Assembly: GCF_013408795.1 (NCBI RefSeq) | Contig: NZ_JACCCC010000001.1 | Coordinates: 3,968,001 to 4,032,000 of the forward strand | Source: Spinactinospora alkalitolerans | GTDB lineage: Bacteria; Actinomycetota; Actinomycetes; Streptosporangiales; Streptosporangiaceae | DNA: 64,000 bases | Direction: 5' to 3' | In this document: piece after piece, positions 24,758 through 33,940 of the stretch | Layout of the letters: each line of letters starts with the position of its first letter | Numbering within the stretch: the stretch's first letter is position 1 | The notes under the pieces: model-generated | Seen by the model: the letters and a program-made list of their open reading frames with translations, nothing else | Told to the model about the DNA's origin: nothing | The model's database searches: none | Position numbers and translations under genes: made by a program

Positions 24758-25596
24758 TGCGAGCTCCTATCGATCTCGGTGACGGCACGGTTTTCGTAGG
24801 CCTGCCGGACGGCCTTGTCGGTGACCGCCGCGACCTGGTTCGGCACGACGGCGCGCAGCAGACGGAAGCGGGCGCGGTCGGGCAGTAGTGCTGCGAGGCG
24901 AGCGACGAGACCCATGCGGGCAGGCAGGCTGATCTCGAAACGCGGCCGCTTGATGACCGCCAGCACGGCGTGTGCCACGTCTGCGGGGACGAGCCTGCGT
25001 ACCGGACCCGTGACGGTGCCGGCGGCAAGCTCGGTGTCGACGACCCCGGGCAGGATCAGTGAAAGCTGGACTCCGCTGCCGTGGAGTTCGGTGCGGACGG
25101 CGTTGAGATAGCCGTACACGGCGTGTTTTGTGGCCGCATAGGTGGCTTCACCCGCGGGCGCGAGTTTCGACGCGCCGGAGGCAATGGTGATGATCTGGCC
25201 GCGACCGCGTTCACGCATGGCCGGTGCCGCGAGTTTCACGCCGCGGATGACCCCGAGCAGGTTGACGTCCACCTGGCGCTGCGCGGCAGTGTCCGGCTCG
25301 GCCTCGAACGGGCCGACCCACATCACGCCCGCATTGTTGACCAGCACGTCGATCATGCCCCATCGCTCATCGACCGCCCGGATGAACGCGGTGAACGATG
25401 CGGTGTCGGTGACGTCGAGGTGGAACGCGGCGACATCGCCGGGCAGCTGCTGCGCGGTGGCTTTCGCCGCATCGAGGTCACGGTCTCCGATGGCGACGTG
25501 GGCGCCCGCTCTCGCCAGTTGCCGGGCGATCTCGCGCCCGATGCCCTGAGCACCGCCGGTTACCGCGACGACCATCCCGGTTGGCGCTTTCTGCAC
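24754..25596 (-). CDS. Short-chain dehydrogenase/reductase
   Basis: A 280-residue classical SDR. It shows the NAD(P)-binding TGGAQGIGREIARQ motif near residue 14, the NNAG motif (VLVNNAGVMWVG), catalytic Ser in IASGASKLAP and the YAATK active-site pair. The acidic residue after the second strand (GDRDLD) suggests NAD(H) preference. The start is GTG 25596 with GAGGTG upstream. It overlaps the following hydrolase gene. The 24-bp palindrome before it is the likely operator of the divergent TetR repressor. Confidence 0.9.
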   Translation of the reverse strand: MQKAPTGMVVAVTGGAQGIGREIARQLARAGAHVAIGDRDLDAAKATAQQLPGDVAAFHLDVTDTASFTAFIRAVDERWGMIDVLVNNAGVMWVGPFEAEPDTAAQRQVDVNLLGVIRGVKLAAPAMRERGRGQIITIASGASKLAPAGEATYAATKHAVYGYLNAVRTELHGSGVQLSLILPGVVDTELAAGTVTGPVRRLVPADVAHAVLAVIKRPRFEISLPARMGLVARLAALLPDRARFRLLRAVVPNQVAAVTDKAVRQAYENRAVTEIDRSSQ

Positions 25597-25626
25597 GGCT
25601 CACCTCGTCGCCTCGACCCGAAACCC

Positions 25627-25650
25627 ATCTGACATGACGTCATGTCAGAT
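25627..25650. promoter_or_regulatory. Perfect 24-bp palindrome, TetR operator
   Basis: The half-site ATCTGACATGAC is followed directly by its exact reverse complement, giving a 24-bp perfect dyad centred at 25638/25639. It lies between the divergent SDR and TetR genes, 30 bp from one start and 41 bp from the other, exactly where a TetR autoregulatory operator should be. Confidence 0.8.
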
Positions 25651-25691
25651 AGATAGGATATAGGAGTCCGCTCTGCAAGGAAAGGGCCAAG

Positions 25692-26327
25692 ATGGGACAG
25701 GCGAACGTAGGCAACGGGCGCCGCTACGCGGGCCTCGGCCCGGCTGAGCGTGCGCGGCAGCGGCGCGCCGCCCTGCTTGATGCCGCCAAGGACCTGTTCG
25801 GCACCAACGGATACCGCGCGACATCGGTGAAACAGGTCTGCGCCAGGGCGGGGCTGACCGAGCGATACTTCTACGAATCCTTCCGCGACCGCGAGGCCGC
25901 ACTGGCCGCCGTGTACGACGAACTCGTGGGTGGCATGCGCGCGGCGACACTGGAGGCGATCGCCAAGGCGGAGCGGTCCGAGGCCGTTGCCGCCCGCGCG
26001 CTGGCCGCCTTCGTCGACTTCCTCACCGCTGATGAGCGGCGTGCCCAGATCGTGCTCATCGAGGTCGTCGGAGTCTCACCAGAACTGGAGAGCCGGCGCC
26101 ACACCGTGCTGACCGAGTTCTCGGAACTGGTGACCGACGTGTGGCTGGGCGAGAGGGGGCCCGCCTCGTTGCGGCGGCTGACCGCGGTCGCGCTCGTCGG
26201 CGGGGTCAACCACCTGCTGATCGACTGGCTGCTCAGCGGAAGAACCCAGCAGCCGGCCGAGCTCGTGCAGGCCTGCACGACGCTGTTCGCCGGAGCCAGA
26301 GACCAGCTCGCCCCGCCTACCGGGTAG
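25692..26327 (+). CDS. TetR-family repressor
   Basis: A 211-residue regulator. The helix-turn-helix is at about residues 25-65 (ALLDAAKDLFGTNGYRATSV, RAGLTERYFYESFRDREAAL). The rest is an all-helical ligand domain. It diverges from the SDR/hydrolase pair, and the 24-bp palindrome between them is its likely site. The ligand is unknown. Confidence 0.9.
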   Translation: MGQANVGNGRRYAGLGPAERARQRRAALLDAAKDLFGTNGYRATSVKQVCARAGLTERYFYESFRDREAALAAVYDELVGGMRAATLEAIAKAERSEAVAARALAAFVDFLTADERRAQIVLIEVVGVSPELESRRHTVLTEFSELVTDVWLGERGPASLRRLTAVALVGGVNHLLIDWLLSGRTQQPAELVQACTTLFAGARDQLAPPTG

Positions 26328-26531
26328 GCCGGAGGGCATCATCGCGATACCGATGTGAAAAGGCGGCATGGCGGCAGGAAGCACTCGCGGTGGGGTGCGC
26401 CATGCTGAGGAGGCTGTCACCGGGCCGAGTCGGACGGGCTGTCGGGCCGGGTCCGGGGGCATGCCTCCGAAGGGCGGTCCGACCGTGTCCGCGGCGCCTC
26501 CGGTCGCTGCCCCCGGCATTCCCGCAGTGGA

Positions 26532-27401
26532 CTAGGGAACGATGATGTCGAGTGCTGCGGGTCTGATGGAGACGGTGACGGGGAGTTCGCACAGGTAGTC
26601 GCCGTCGGCGTGCACAGGGACGGGGCGGTCGGCATCGATGGTGATCTGCTTAGTGCTGCGGACCTCGACCTTATCGGATTCGACGTGCGCGCCGGTCCTG
26701 GCCTTCCCGATAAATTGCACGACCTTGTACCGGGGCGCGTCGGAGACAGTGAGGACGTCGAGTACGCCGCTGTCCAGGCGGGCGGGGGGCACGATGTTGA
26801 GTCCGTAGCCGTACCGGCCTGAGTTGGCGGCGACGACTTGGTGCTGCCGGGCTTTCGCCGTCCATGTATCGGCGGTGAGCGTGAACTCCGGTGCTCTCCA
26901 TTTCAGGATCACCCCGATGGGTGCGAGCCGGTAGACCACGAGCCCGGGCAGCCACCGGTTGTTGTTGATCGCCTCGGTGGCCACGGAGTCGAGTCCGACG
27001 TAGACGTTGCCGAGCACGATCCGACCGGCTGCCTCGATGACGTCGATGCTGCGGGTGCCCCTCCGGGCGAGCATCGCGGCGAGGCTCTCGACGTCGCCGG
27101 GCAGCTCGAGTTTGCGCGCGAAGTCGTTGCCTCGCCCGGCGGGCACGATCGCCATACTCGCGCCCGTGCCGTGCACACCGGCGGCGACGTCGCGGGCAAG
27201 CCCATCGCCGCCGACGGCGATGACCGTCTCGCCCCGCCGCGCGCTCTCGGCCGCGGCCTCGGTCGCGTGCTGCTGGCTGCGTGTCGTCTGCTCGGCGATC
27301 CGGATCCCTTGCGAGGCGAGCAGTTCCGCGATCGGCCGCCAGGTCCTGAGCGCCCGGCCGCCGCCGGACACGGGATTGATCAGAGCCGTATAGGTGGGCA
27401 T
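26532..27401 (-). CDS. Diacylglycerol kinase-family lipid kinase (Rv2252-like)
   Basis: A 289-residue soluble lipid kinase. It shows the nucleotide-binding INPVSGGGRALRTW start, the catalytic VIAVGGDGLARDVAAG motif and PAGRGNDFARKLELPG. These enzymes phosphorylate diacylglycerol to phosphatidate. Its start is three bases after the stop of the flavoprotein gene upstream. In M. tuberculosis the homologous kinase Rv2252 follows flavoprotein Rv2251 in the same order. Confidence 0.9.
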   Translation of the reverse strand: MPTYTALINPVSGGGRALRTWRPIAELLASQGIRIAEQTTRSQQHATEAAAESARRGETVIAVGGDGLARDVAAGVHGTGASMAIVPAGRGNDFARKLELPGDVESLAAMLARRGTRSIDVIEAAGRIVLGNVYVGLDSVATEAINNNRWLPGLVVYRLAPIGVILKWRAPEFTLTADTWTAKARQHQVVAANSGRYGYGLNIVPPARLDSGVLDVLTVSDAPRYKVVQFIGKARTGAHVESDKVEVRSTKQITIDADRPVPVHADGDYLCELPVTVSIRPAALDIIVP

Positions 27402-27404
27402 GCT

Positions 27405-29009
27405 CTACCCGATCAGGATGCCGGGGTTGAGGACACCGGCCGGATCCACACTGGACTTGACGGCCTTGATCATGTCGATGCCGATCGGCCCGAGTTCGAG
27501 CGCGAGGGTTTCACGGTGGTCGGTGCCGACGCCGTGGTGGTGCGAGATCGTGGCACCATGTGCGCGGATCGCCGCGTTGGCGGCTTCTTTGGCCTTGGCC
27601 CACTGCGCGACCGGATCGTCGAGTTGCCTGGTGACGACGGTGAAGTACAGCGAGGCGCCGGTCTCATAGACGTGGCTGATGTGGCACATGACCAGGTTGG
27701 CGCAGTCCTGCGCGTTCAGCGCGCCCTGGACGGCCTCACTGACCGCGGTCTTGAGTGACTCGATGTTCGACCAGAACGTCGCGGTCTCCAAGGTTTCAAC
27801 GAGCGCACCCGCGTCGAAAAGGGGATCGCGCAGGTACGGCCCGCGGAAGCGGCCCTCGCGCCACTTCTCGCCCGGCTCGGCGCCCTGGTTCTGACCACCG
27901 TGTGCCAGCAGCCGCTCGGCAGCGGCTGCCCGAGTGGCCTCGACCTCCTCGGCATCGCCCTCGTAGCCGGCGATGACCAGGCACCCGCCGGAACCGGATC
28001 CGCCGGCCGCGGCGTCGGGGTCGGCGAGGTTGACGGCGGTCTCCGCCTCGTCCGACAGTCGCAGCACGGTCGGCCGCACTCCGTCCTGCACCAGCGCACG
28101 TAGAGCAGCGGCGCCTTCGGCGAAGGAGCCGAACTTCCAGCCTTCGAAGACCCTGGCCGCCGGTCTGGGACGGACCCGGACCGTGACGGAGGTGATCACC
28201 CCGAACGCGCCCTCCGAGCCGAGTACGAGCTGGCGCAGGTCCGGCCCTGCGGCCGACTTGGGCGCGGTGCCGAGGGTGAGTGTGCCGCGTGGGGTGGCGA
28301 CGGTGAGGCCGACGACCATCTCGTCGAAGCGGCCGTATCCGGCGGAGGACTGCCCGGCGGAGCGGGCGGCCGCGTACCCGCCGACGGTGGCCATCTCGTA
28401 GGACTGCGGGAAGTGGCCGAGCGTGTAACCCCGCTCGGCGAGGAGCCGTTCCGCGGCGACACCGCGCAGACCGGTCTCCAGCACGGCGGTGCGCGAGATC
28501 TCGTCGACGCCCACGAGCCGGTCGAGGCGGCGCAGATCGAGTGCGACGACCCCGGCGAACCCGGCCCTGACGGGCGCGAGGCCGCCGACGACCGAGGTGC
28601 CGCCGGAGAACGGCACGACGGCGACCCGGTGCTCGGTGCAGATCTCCAGCACCCGTACGACATCGTCATGCGAGCCCGGGAACAGCACGGCGTCGGGCGC
28701 ATCGGTGGCGTCGCCGCTGCGGAGCTTGAGCAGATCCGGGGTGGAGAAGCCACGGGTGCGCCGAACGCGGGCGCTGCGCCCGGAGTCGACGTGCTCGGCG
28801 CCGAGGGCCGCGGTGAGTGCCGCGGTGACCTCAGCGGGCAGCGAGGTCTGCGGGAGCCGGGCGTTCGCGGGATCGACAGCGGGACCGGGTGGCACAGCAC
28901 CGAGCGCGCTCATCGCATCGCCCGCGGCATCGGGCAGGTGGCCGGGCGTGTCGACATTGCCCCACAGGTAGGGGTGGCGCTCGACGACAGGGAGATCGTA
29001 CTCGGTCAC
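27405..29009 (-). CDS. FAD-linked oxidase, alkylglycerone-phosphate-synthase-like
   Basis: A 534-residue flavoprotein of the FAD_binding_4/FAD-oxidase C family. The FAD loop is VVPFSGGTSVVGGLAPVR, with ATVGGYAAARSAGQSSAGYG further on. The C-terminal end GVGTDHRETLALELG and VDPAGVLNPGILIG is typical of D-lactate dehydrogenase/AGPS enzymes. The GTG at 29009 follows GGAGGAG at the right spacing. In AGPS the enzyme swaps an acyl for an alkyl chain on dihydroxyacetone phosphate. The neighbours GlpD and lipid kinase support a glycerol-phosphate substrate, but the true reaction is not proven. Confidence 0.88.
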   Translation of the reverse strand: MTEYDLPVVERHPYLWGNVDTPGHLPDAAGDAMSALGAVPPGPAVDPANARLPQTSLPAEVTAALTAALGAEHVDSGRSARVRRTRGFSTPDLLKLRSGDATDAPDAVLFPGSHDDVVRVLEICTEHRVAVVPFSGGTSVVGGLAPVRAGFAGVVALDLRRLDRLVGVDEISRTAVLETGLRGVAAERLLAERGYTLGHFPQSYEMATVGGYAAARSAGQSSAGYGRFDEMVVGLTVATPRGTLTLGTAPKSAAGPDLRQLVLGSEGAFGVITSVTVRVRPRPAARVFEGWKFGSFAEGAAALRALVQDGVRPTVLRLSDEAETAVNLADPDAAAGGSGSGGCLVIAGYEGDAEEVEATRAAAAERLLAHGGQNQGAEPGEKWREGRFRGPYLRDPLFDAGALVETLETATFWSNIESLKTAVSEAVQGALNAQDCANLVMCHISHVYETGASLYFTVVTRQLDDPVAQWAKAKEAANAAIRAHGATISHHHGVGTDHRETLALELGPIGIDMIKAVKSSVDPAGVLNPGILIG

Positions 29010-29049
29010 GTCGACTCCTCCATCCGTTAACTCTGATACACTATGACAC
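29010..29049. promoter_or_regulatory. Divergent promoter with TGAyACA repeats
   Basis: Only 40 bp separate the divergent flavoprotein and TetR starts. The stretch holds TGATACA and TGACACA heptamers ten bases apart, plausible contacts for the TetR protein. Both promoters must overlap here. Confidence 0.4.
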
Positions 29050-29688
29050 ATGATGTCGCAGCGACGCAACGTGTCGGAATCCGAGCTGCACGAGGAACCT
29101 CAAGCGGCGGAAACACCCCGGGCCGCCAACGCGATCCCCGAGCAACGCATCCTCGACGCCGCCCGCGACCTCCTGCTGGCCGTCGGCATGCGACGCATGA
29201 GCATGGCCGATATCGCCCGCCGCGCCGACATTTCCCGCGCCACCCTCTACCGACGCTGGCCGAACGTCCGCGCCGTCGTGGCCGCACTGGTCACCCGCGA
29301 GTTCACGACATTCGCCGCGCAGGTGTCGGCCCCGGCGGCCACCGGCCGGGAGTCGCTCGTGTCCGCGGTAACCCGCCTCGTCGGGGAGCTGCGGATCCAT
29401 CCGCTGCTCCGCAAGGTCGTCGACGTCGACCCGGAATTCCTGATCCCGTACCTGTTCCACCGCACGGGGGCGACCTCGGACGCGCAGCTCGAACTGATCG
29501 AGGACGCCATCCGGCTCGGTCAGGCCGATGGCTCCATCCGCTCCGGCGAACCCGGCATGCTCGCGCGGGCGGTGCTCCTCACCGCGTGGTCGTTCACCCT
29601 CAGCGGCCCCGTATTCGTCGCGGATCACGCATTCCCCGCACTGGACAGCGAACTCTCCGTGCTTCTCGAGAGGTATCTGGCACCGTGA
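29050..29688 (+). CDS. TetR-family regulator (Rv2250c-like)
   Basis: A 212-residue regulator with a helix-turn-helix at about residues 30-75 (ILDAARDLLLAVGMRRMSMA, RADISRATLYRRWPNVRAVV) and a C-terminal TetR ligand domain. It diverges from the AGPS-like gene and its stop overlaps the glpD start, so it is co-transcribed with glpD. The order glpD-TetR-flavoprotein-kinase equals Rv2249c to Rv2252 of M. tuberculosis. Start ATG 29050 or 29053. Confidence 0.9.
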   Translation: MMSQRRNVSESELHEEPQAAETPRAANAIPEQRILDAARDLLLAVGMRRMSMADIARRADISRATLYRRWPNVRAVVAALVTREFTTFAAQVSAPAATGRESLVSAVTRLVGELRIHPLLRKVVDVDPEFLIPYLFHRTGATSDAQLELIEDAIRLGQADGSIRSGEPGMLARAVLLTAWSFTLSGPVFVADHAFPALDSELSVLLERYLAP

Positions 29689-31214
29689 ACACGTCGCTGA
29701 ACGCCGCCCGGCGCATCCACGAACTCGACCAGCTCGGCAGCGCCTCGGCCCCGGTCGACGTGCTGGTGATCGGCGGTGGTGTCACCGGCACCGGCGTCGC
29801 GCTCGACGCCGCCGCCCGCGGACTGTCGGTGGTACTCGCCGAGAAGCACGACCTCGCGTTCGGCACCAGCAGGTGGAGTTCCAAGCTGGTCCACGGCGGG
29901 CTGCGCTACCTGGCCTCGGGGCAGATCGGGATCGCCCACGAGAGCGCGGTCGAGCGGGACATCCTGATCAGCCGCACCGCGCCGCACCTGGTGCGCGCCT
30001 TCCCGCAGATCGTCCCGCTGCATTCCCGGGTCAGCACCGCGAACGCGCTGGTCACCAGGGCGGGCATGCTGGCGGGTGACGCGCTGCGCGCCGCTTCCGG
30101 AACATCGGCGAGCACCTTGCCACGGTCGCGGCGGGTCACTCCGGCAGAAGTCGCCCGGTACGCGCCGACGGTCCGGGTCACGGGCCTGCGTGGCGGGGTG
30201 CTGGGTTGGGACGGGCAGCTCGACGACGACGCCCGGCTGGTCGTCGCGCTGGCCCGCACCGCCGCGGGCCACGGCGCCAAGATCCTCACCAGGGTCACCG
30301 CGTCGGAGGTCACCGGCGGCGGGGCGGTGCTCACCGACACACTGACGGGGCGCACCCTCGACCTCGGTGCCCGGATCGTGATCAACGCGGCCGGAGTGTG
30401 GGCCGGCGAGATCGCCCCCGGCCTCGGCCTGCGGCCCTCCCGCGGCACGCATCTCGTGCTGTCCCAGCAGGTTCTGGGCGGACTGTCGGCAGGACTGATG
30501 GTTCCGCTGCCCGGGCAGGTAGGCCGCTACGTCTTCGCGCTTCCCGCGCCGGACGGCCGTGTCTACATCGGACTCACCGACGAGGACGCGCCAGGGCCGA
30601 TTCCGGACGAGCCCCGGCCCGCCGAGTCCGAAATCACCTTCCTGCTCGACACCATCAACCTCGCCCTGGCCACCCGCATCCGCCGTGAGGACGTCCTGGG
30701 GACCTTCTCCGGACTGCGCCCGCTGTTCGACAGCGGGACCGGCACCACGGCCGACATCTCCCGCAGACATCAGGTGATCACCGCACCGGACGGACTGCTG
30801 ACCATCGTCGGCGGCAAGCTCACCACCTACCGGCGAATGGCCCAGGACGCACTCGACACCGCACTGCACAACACCGGAATAACCGCCGGACCATGCCGGA
30901 CCAGGCGGCTACCGCTGGTCGGCGCGGCGAGCCTCGCCGGACTCGACACGGTGCAGGCGCCGACGCGGCTGCTGCGCCGTTACGGCACCGAGGCCCCACA
31001 GGTGCTCGCCGTCGGCGGGTCCGAACTGCACCGCCCGATCTCGGAAGCCACCGAACTGACCCCCGCGGAACTGCTGTTCGCGGTCCGGCACGAGGGCGCG
31101 CTGGACACGGGTGACCTACTGGACCGCCGCACCCGGATCGGCCTCGACCCCGTCGCACGGGCCACCGCCGAACACACCGCCGCCGCGATGCTGGCGAAGG
31201 GAATGGAAGCGTGA
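29685..31214 (+). CDS. glpD: Glycerol-3-phosphate dehydrogenase (FAD)
   Basis: A 509-residue membrane-associated flavoenzyme that oxidises sn-glycerol-3-phosphate to dihydroxyacetone phosphate and passes electrons to quinone. It shows the FAD motif VIGGGVTGTGVALDA, the GlpD signature TSRWSSKLVHGGLRYL, and IVGGKLTTYRRMAQDA near the start of the C-terminal domain. GTG 29685 overlaps the TetR stop. Its product is the substrate of AGPS-type enzymes, which ties it to the divergent flavoprotein. Confidence 0.93.
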   Translation: MNTSLNAARRIHELDQLGSASAPVDVLVIGGGVTGTGVALDAAARGLSVVLAEKHDLAFGTSRWSSKLVHGGLRYLASGQIGIAHESAVERDILISRTAPHLVRAFPQIVPLHSRVSTANALVTRAGMLAGDALRAASGTSASTLPRSRRVTPAEVARYAPTVRVTGLRGGVLGWDGQLDDDARLVVALARTAAGHGAKILTRVTASEVTGGGAVLTDTLTGRTLDLGARIVINAAGVWAGEIAPGLGLRPSRGTHLVLSQQVLGGLSAGLMVPLPGQVGRYVFALPAPDGRVYIGLTDEDAPGPIPDEPRPAESEITFLLDTINLALATRIRREDVLGTFSGLRPLFDSGTGTTADISRRHQVITAPDGLLTIVGGKLTTYRRMAQDALDTALHNTGITAGPCRTRRLPLVGAASLAGLDTVQAPTRLLRRYGTEAPQVLAVGGSELHRPISEATELTPAELLFAVRHEGALDTGDLLDRRTRIGLDPVARATAEHTAAAMLAKGMEA

Positions 31215-31397
31215 CCGGCGGATCAGCCACCGGACCCGTCCTGAACCGTCGCACCGGCCGGCGACGAATGGACCGGCGGTTTCGAGACGGCGCCGACCGA
31301 CGCCGGACTGCCCCCGCGAGCCGGCACAGGCGGCCACGGCCACCATGAAACTCCAGCAACGCGGTTTGAGGGACCCCGCCGCCCGGATCTTCGAGGG
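31211..31397 (+). other. Short spacer with possible start of a lost gene
   Basis: A GTG at 31211 overlaps the glpD stop in the coupled GTGA manner, but the frame soon becomes Arg-rich and ends without similarity. A downstream operon member may have been deleted here, which would mark the right edge of the glycerol/lipid block. Confidence 0.3.
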
Positions 31398-32288
31398 TCA
31401 AGGCGCGGGCGTCCGCCTCCTGTTCGCGGCGGCCGCCGCGACGGCTCCTCCCAGTGCTGAATCCGGATCGGACAGGTCGAAGACGAGATCGAAGTGGTTA
31501 CGGCCGGGAACAGTGAACTCCATGTGACGCGTGCACAGCGGTCTGGTCGCACGGGAGAACTCGCGATGCTGCCGGGTGAACTCACTCGTCTCGTTCTCCC
31601 CGATCGCCAGGACCAGGGGAGGCAGCGGATCGGCAAGTCGCAACAGTGGACTGTTACGTACGGCCGCCGCCCTGGTAAGCCCAAGCGCCTCATTGACGTA
31701 GCTCAACCTGACGGGCTCGAGATCGTAGACGCCGCTGAGGAGAACGGCCGTCGCGATGATCGCGTCCGCCCTTCCGCGCAGGAGGTTCATGGCCACAAGG
31801 TGCGCTCCGGCTGAGCTTCCCGCCGCGATGATGCGCTGCGGGTCCACTTCCAGGGCGCCGGCGTTGCTCCACAGCCAGCGCAGTCCTTCGCCGACCATGT
31901 CGACGATTCCAGACAGTGTCCGTCCAGGGGCCAGTTCGTACCCTAGAGCCGCGAAGGACACCCCCTGGCCGACCAATCCTGGAGCGGGGAAGCAGGAGTC
32001 GGGCGCACTCAGCTCCTGCCAGTATCCCCCGTGGACGTAGACGAGCAGCGGCGAACCGGCGCCGGCCGGGAAGAAGTCGACCGTGGAACGCGGGGAGGAA
32101 GCGTACCGGAAGCGGCGCCACACCATGCGGCGGCGGGCGGCACCGCTGTGTTCACGGTAGGCGGCCATGTAGTCTCCGATGTCCTCGACACACGAACTAG
32201 GAGAGCATTCGCGGTCGAGTTCGGATTGGTTCCAGCCGCGGAAGACGGCCGACTCGGTGGCGGGCCCCGCCGGACGTTCTCCGTTCAC
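31398..32288 (-). CDS. Alpha/beta hydrolase, kynurenine-formamidase/esterase-like
   Basis: A 296-residue alpha/beta hydrolase of the HSL/formamidase type. The oxyanion motif YVHGGYWQELS (HGG) and the nucleophile elbow AAGSSAGAHLVAMN (GxSxG) are present. The Asp/His pair probably includes the final FTVPGRNHFDLV region. GTG 32288 overlaps the stop of the upstream peptidase gene (GTGA), which fixes the start. The coupling suggests both hydrolases act on related small substrates. The natural substrate is unknown. Confidence 0.85.
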   Translation of the reverse strand: MNGERPAGPATESAVFRGWNQSELDRECSPSSCVEDIGDYMAAYREHSGAARRRMVWRRFRYASSPRSTVDFFPAGAGSPLLVYVHGGYWQELSAPDSCFPAPGLVGQGVSFAALGYELAPGRTLSGIVDMVGEGLRWLWSNAGALEVDPQRIIAAGSSAGAHLVAMNLLRGRADAIIATAVLLSGVYDLEPVRLSYVNEALGLTRAAAVRNSPLLRLADPLPPLVLAIGENETSEFTRQHREFSRATRPLCTRHMEFTVPGRNHFDLVFDLSDPDSALGGAVAAAAANRRRTPAP

Positions 32289-33811
32289 GCGCTCGGAGGG
32301 GGAGTGGAGCAGGTGGCACCGCGCTCGGGCTCCCTCAAGTGGATGACGTAGTCGGCTACCGCACTGTCCACGCATTCCGAACCGCTCCGGAACGCGATGT
32401 GTCCAGGGCCCTCCACCGTGAGCAGCGACGCGCGATTGGTGACGGCGACCTCACGCGTCCAGGAGAACGGGACGAGCGGGTCCGTGGTCCGGCCGATGAC
32501 GAGCATCGGCTGTCCTCCCCGGTACCTGTAGCCGTCGGTGTGGGGATGCGCGGGCTCGGCGGGCCAGACGGCGCATTTGAGCTGGCCGTACCCGTAAACC
32601 CTGCCGAAATGCGGTGACACAGCAGCAGCCGCCCTGAAATGGGCGTCGTGTACACGCGGGAGCGAGGGGACGGCACGGTCGAGGCAACGGTTGCCCAGGA
32701 CCGCCGCCGTCGTGTGATCCCATCCGCTCGGCAACTGCTTGGTCGGCCGCTCCACCTCCTCCAGGCGCTGGAGCCTCGCGGCGAACTGCTCCCAGGACGC
32801 CGGCGCTATGAGGGTGCCCGCCGTCTGCACCAGCAGATCGCCTCCAGTGAACAGCGTGTGGTCGCCAGGAGCAGCCTCACGGTTGCGTTCAAGGCGCTCC
32901 ACCAGCCCGTCGAAGGCGCCTTCAGGATCACCGTCACCGAAACCGCACATTTCGGGGGTTGCCACGCACCAGTCGAAGAATTCGTCCAGCGCCTTCTCGG
33001 TCGCCGCCATCTGCTCCCGATCGGAACGTAGTGGGACGCGCGCATCGCGGTGCGCCGGGACGGGGGAATCCAGCACCATCGCGCGGACCCGTTCGGGGAA
33101 CGTCGCAGCGTAGTACTGGCCGACCAGGGAGCCGTACGAGAGGCCGAGATAGTTGAGCTTCTCGTCGCCGACCGCCGCCCGCAGCAGTTCGAGGTCGAGT
33201 GCGGAGTCCTGGGAGCCGAGGTGGGGAAGCAGCTCCTCACTGCGCTCGTCGCAGGCTGCCGTCAGCTTCTGCGCCTCTTCCATCCGATCGGAACGTTGCG
33301 CGGTCGTCGGATAGGCGGCCAACGGCGGCTCGATCGAGCGGATCTCCTCGTAAGTCATGCACGTCGTGAGCGGGCCACCGCCGCCGGTCCCCCGGGCGTC
33401 GATCCCGACGATGTCGAAACGCTCACTCAAGGGTTCCAATCCAGCCGGGCCCAGTGCCCGCACGAAGGCGGCCCCTCCCCCGGCCTGAACGCCCGGGTCG
33501 ACGAACAGCGTGCCGATCTTTGCGCCCTGCCGAGCAGCGGGAACACGGGCCAGGGCGACACCGATCGTCTCCTCCTCCGGCTTGGAGTGGTCCAGCGGGA
33601 GCCGGGCGACCGAACACTCGACCCCGTCTCCGCATTCCTCCCAGTCGAGAGTGGGGAGGGCCGCAGCGGTCTCAGCAGCGGTCTCAGCAGTGGTCTCAGC
33701 CGCCGCGGGCGTTCCCAGGGAGGCCAGGAGGACGACCGCCGCGGCGGCTCCGACGGCGCATACAAGGCGACCACGCACCGCCCCTGAGGCTGTGCGTATC
33801 CGGCAATCCAT
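32285..33811 (-). CDS. Secreted tripeptidyl-aminopeptidase-like alpha/beta hydrolase
   Basis: A 508-residue exported peptidase of the Streptomyces Tap/SlpD group. ATG 33811 gives a signal peptide (Arg-containing start, VCAVGAAAAVVLLASLG core, cleavage after TPAAA). The nucleophile is in LNYLGLSYGSLVGQYYA, Asp in GRTTDPLVPF and His in VEGPGHIAFRSG. Paired cysteines in the lid are typical. Between the signal and the fold, the repeat TAETAAETAA extends the mature start. It is coupled to the esterase downstream. Confidence 0.9.
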   Translation of the reverse strand: MDCRIRTASGAVRGRLVCAVGAAAAVVLLASLGTPAAAETTAETAAETAAALPTLDWEECGDGVECSVARLPLDHSKPEEETIGVALARVPAARQGAKIGTLFVDPGVQAGGGAAFVRALGPAGLEPLSERFDIVGIDARGTGGGGPLTTCMTYEEIRSIEPPLAAYPTTAQRSDRMEEAQKLTAACDERSEELLPHLGSQDSALDLELLRAAVGDEKLNYLGLSYGSLVGQYYAATFPERVRAMVLDSPVPAHRDARVPLRSDREQMAATEKALDEFFDWCVATPEMCGFGDGDPEGAFDGLVERLERNREAAPGDHTLFTGGDLLVQTAGTLIAPASWEQFAARLQRLEEVERPTKQLPSGWDHTTAAVLGNRCLDRAVPSLPRVHDAHFRAAAAVSPHFGRVYGYGQLKCAVWPAEPAHPHTDGYRYRGGQPMLVIGRTTDPLVPFSWTREVAVTNRASLLTVEGPGHIAFRSGSECVDSAVADYVIHLREPERGATCSTPPPSA

Positions 33812-33940
33812 CCTCGGCCCCCTCACATCACCGCACCACCGCCATTGCGGTTCATCATGGATGGTCGGCGGGGGACGTCCCAGTAATCTGTGCGGTCTCT
33901 TTCTGGATCGCCGACCGGCCGGCACCCGATGGAGTCGGGG

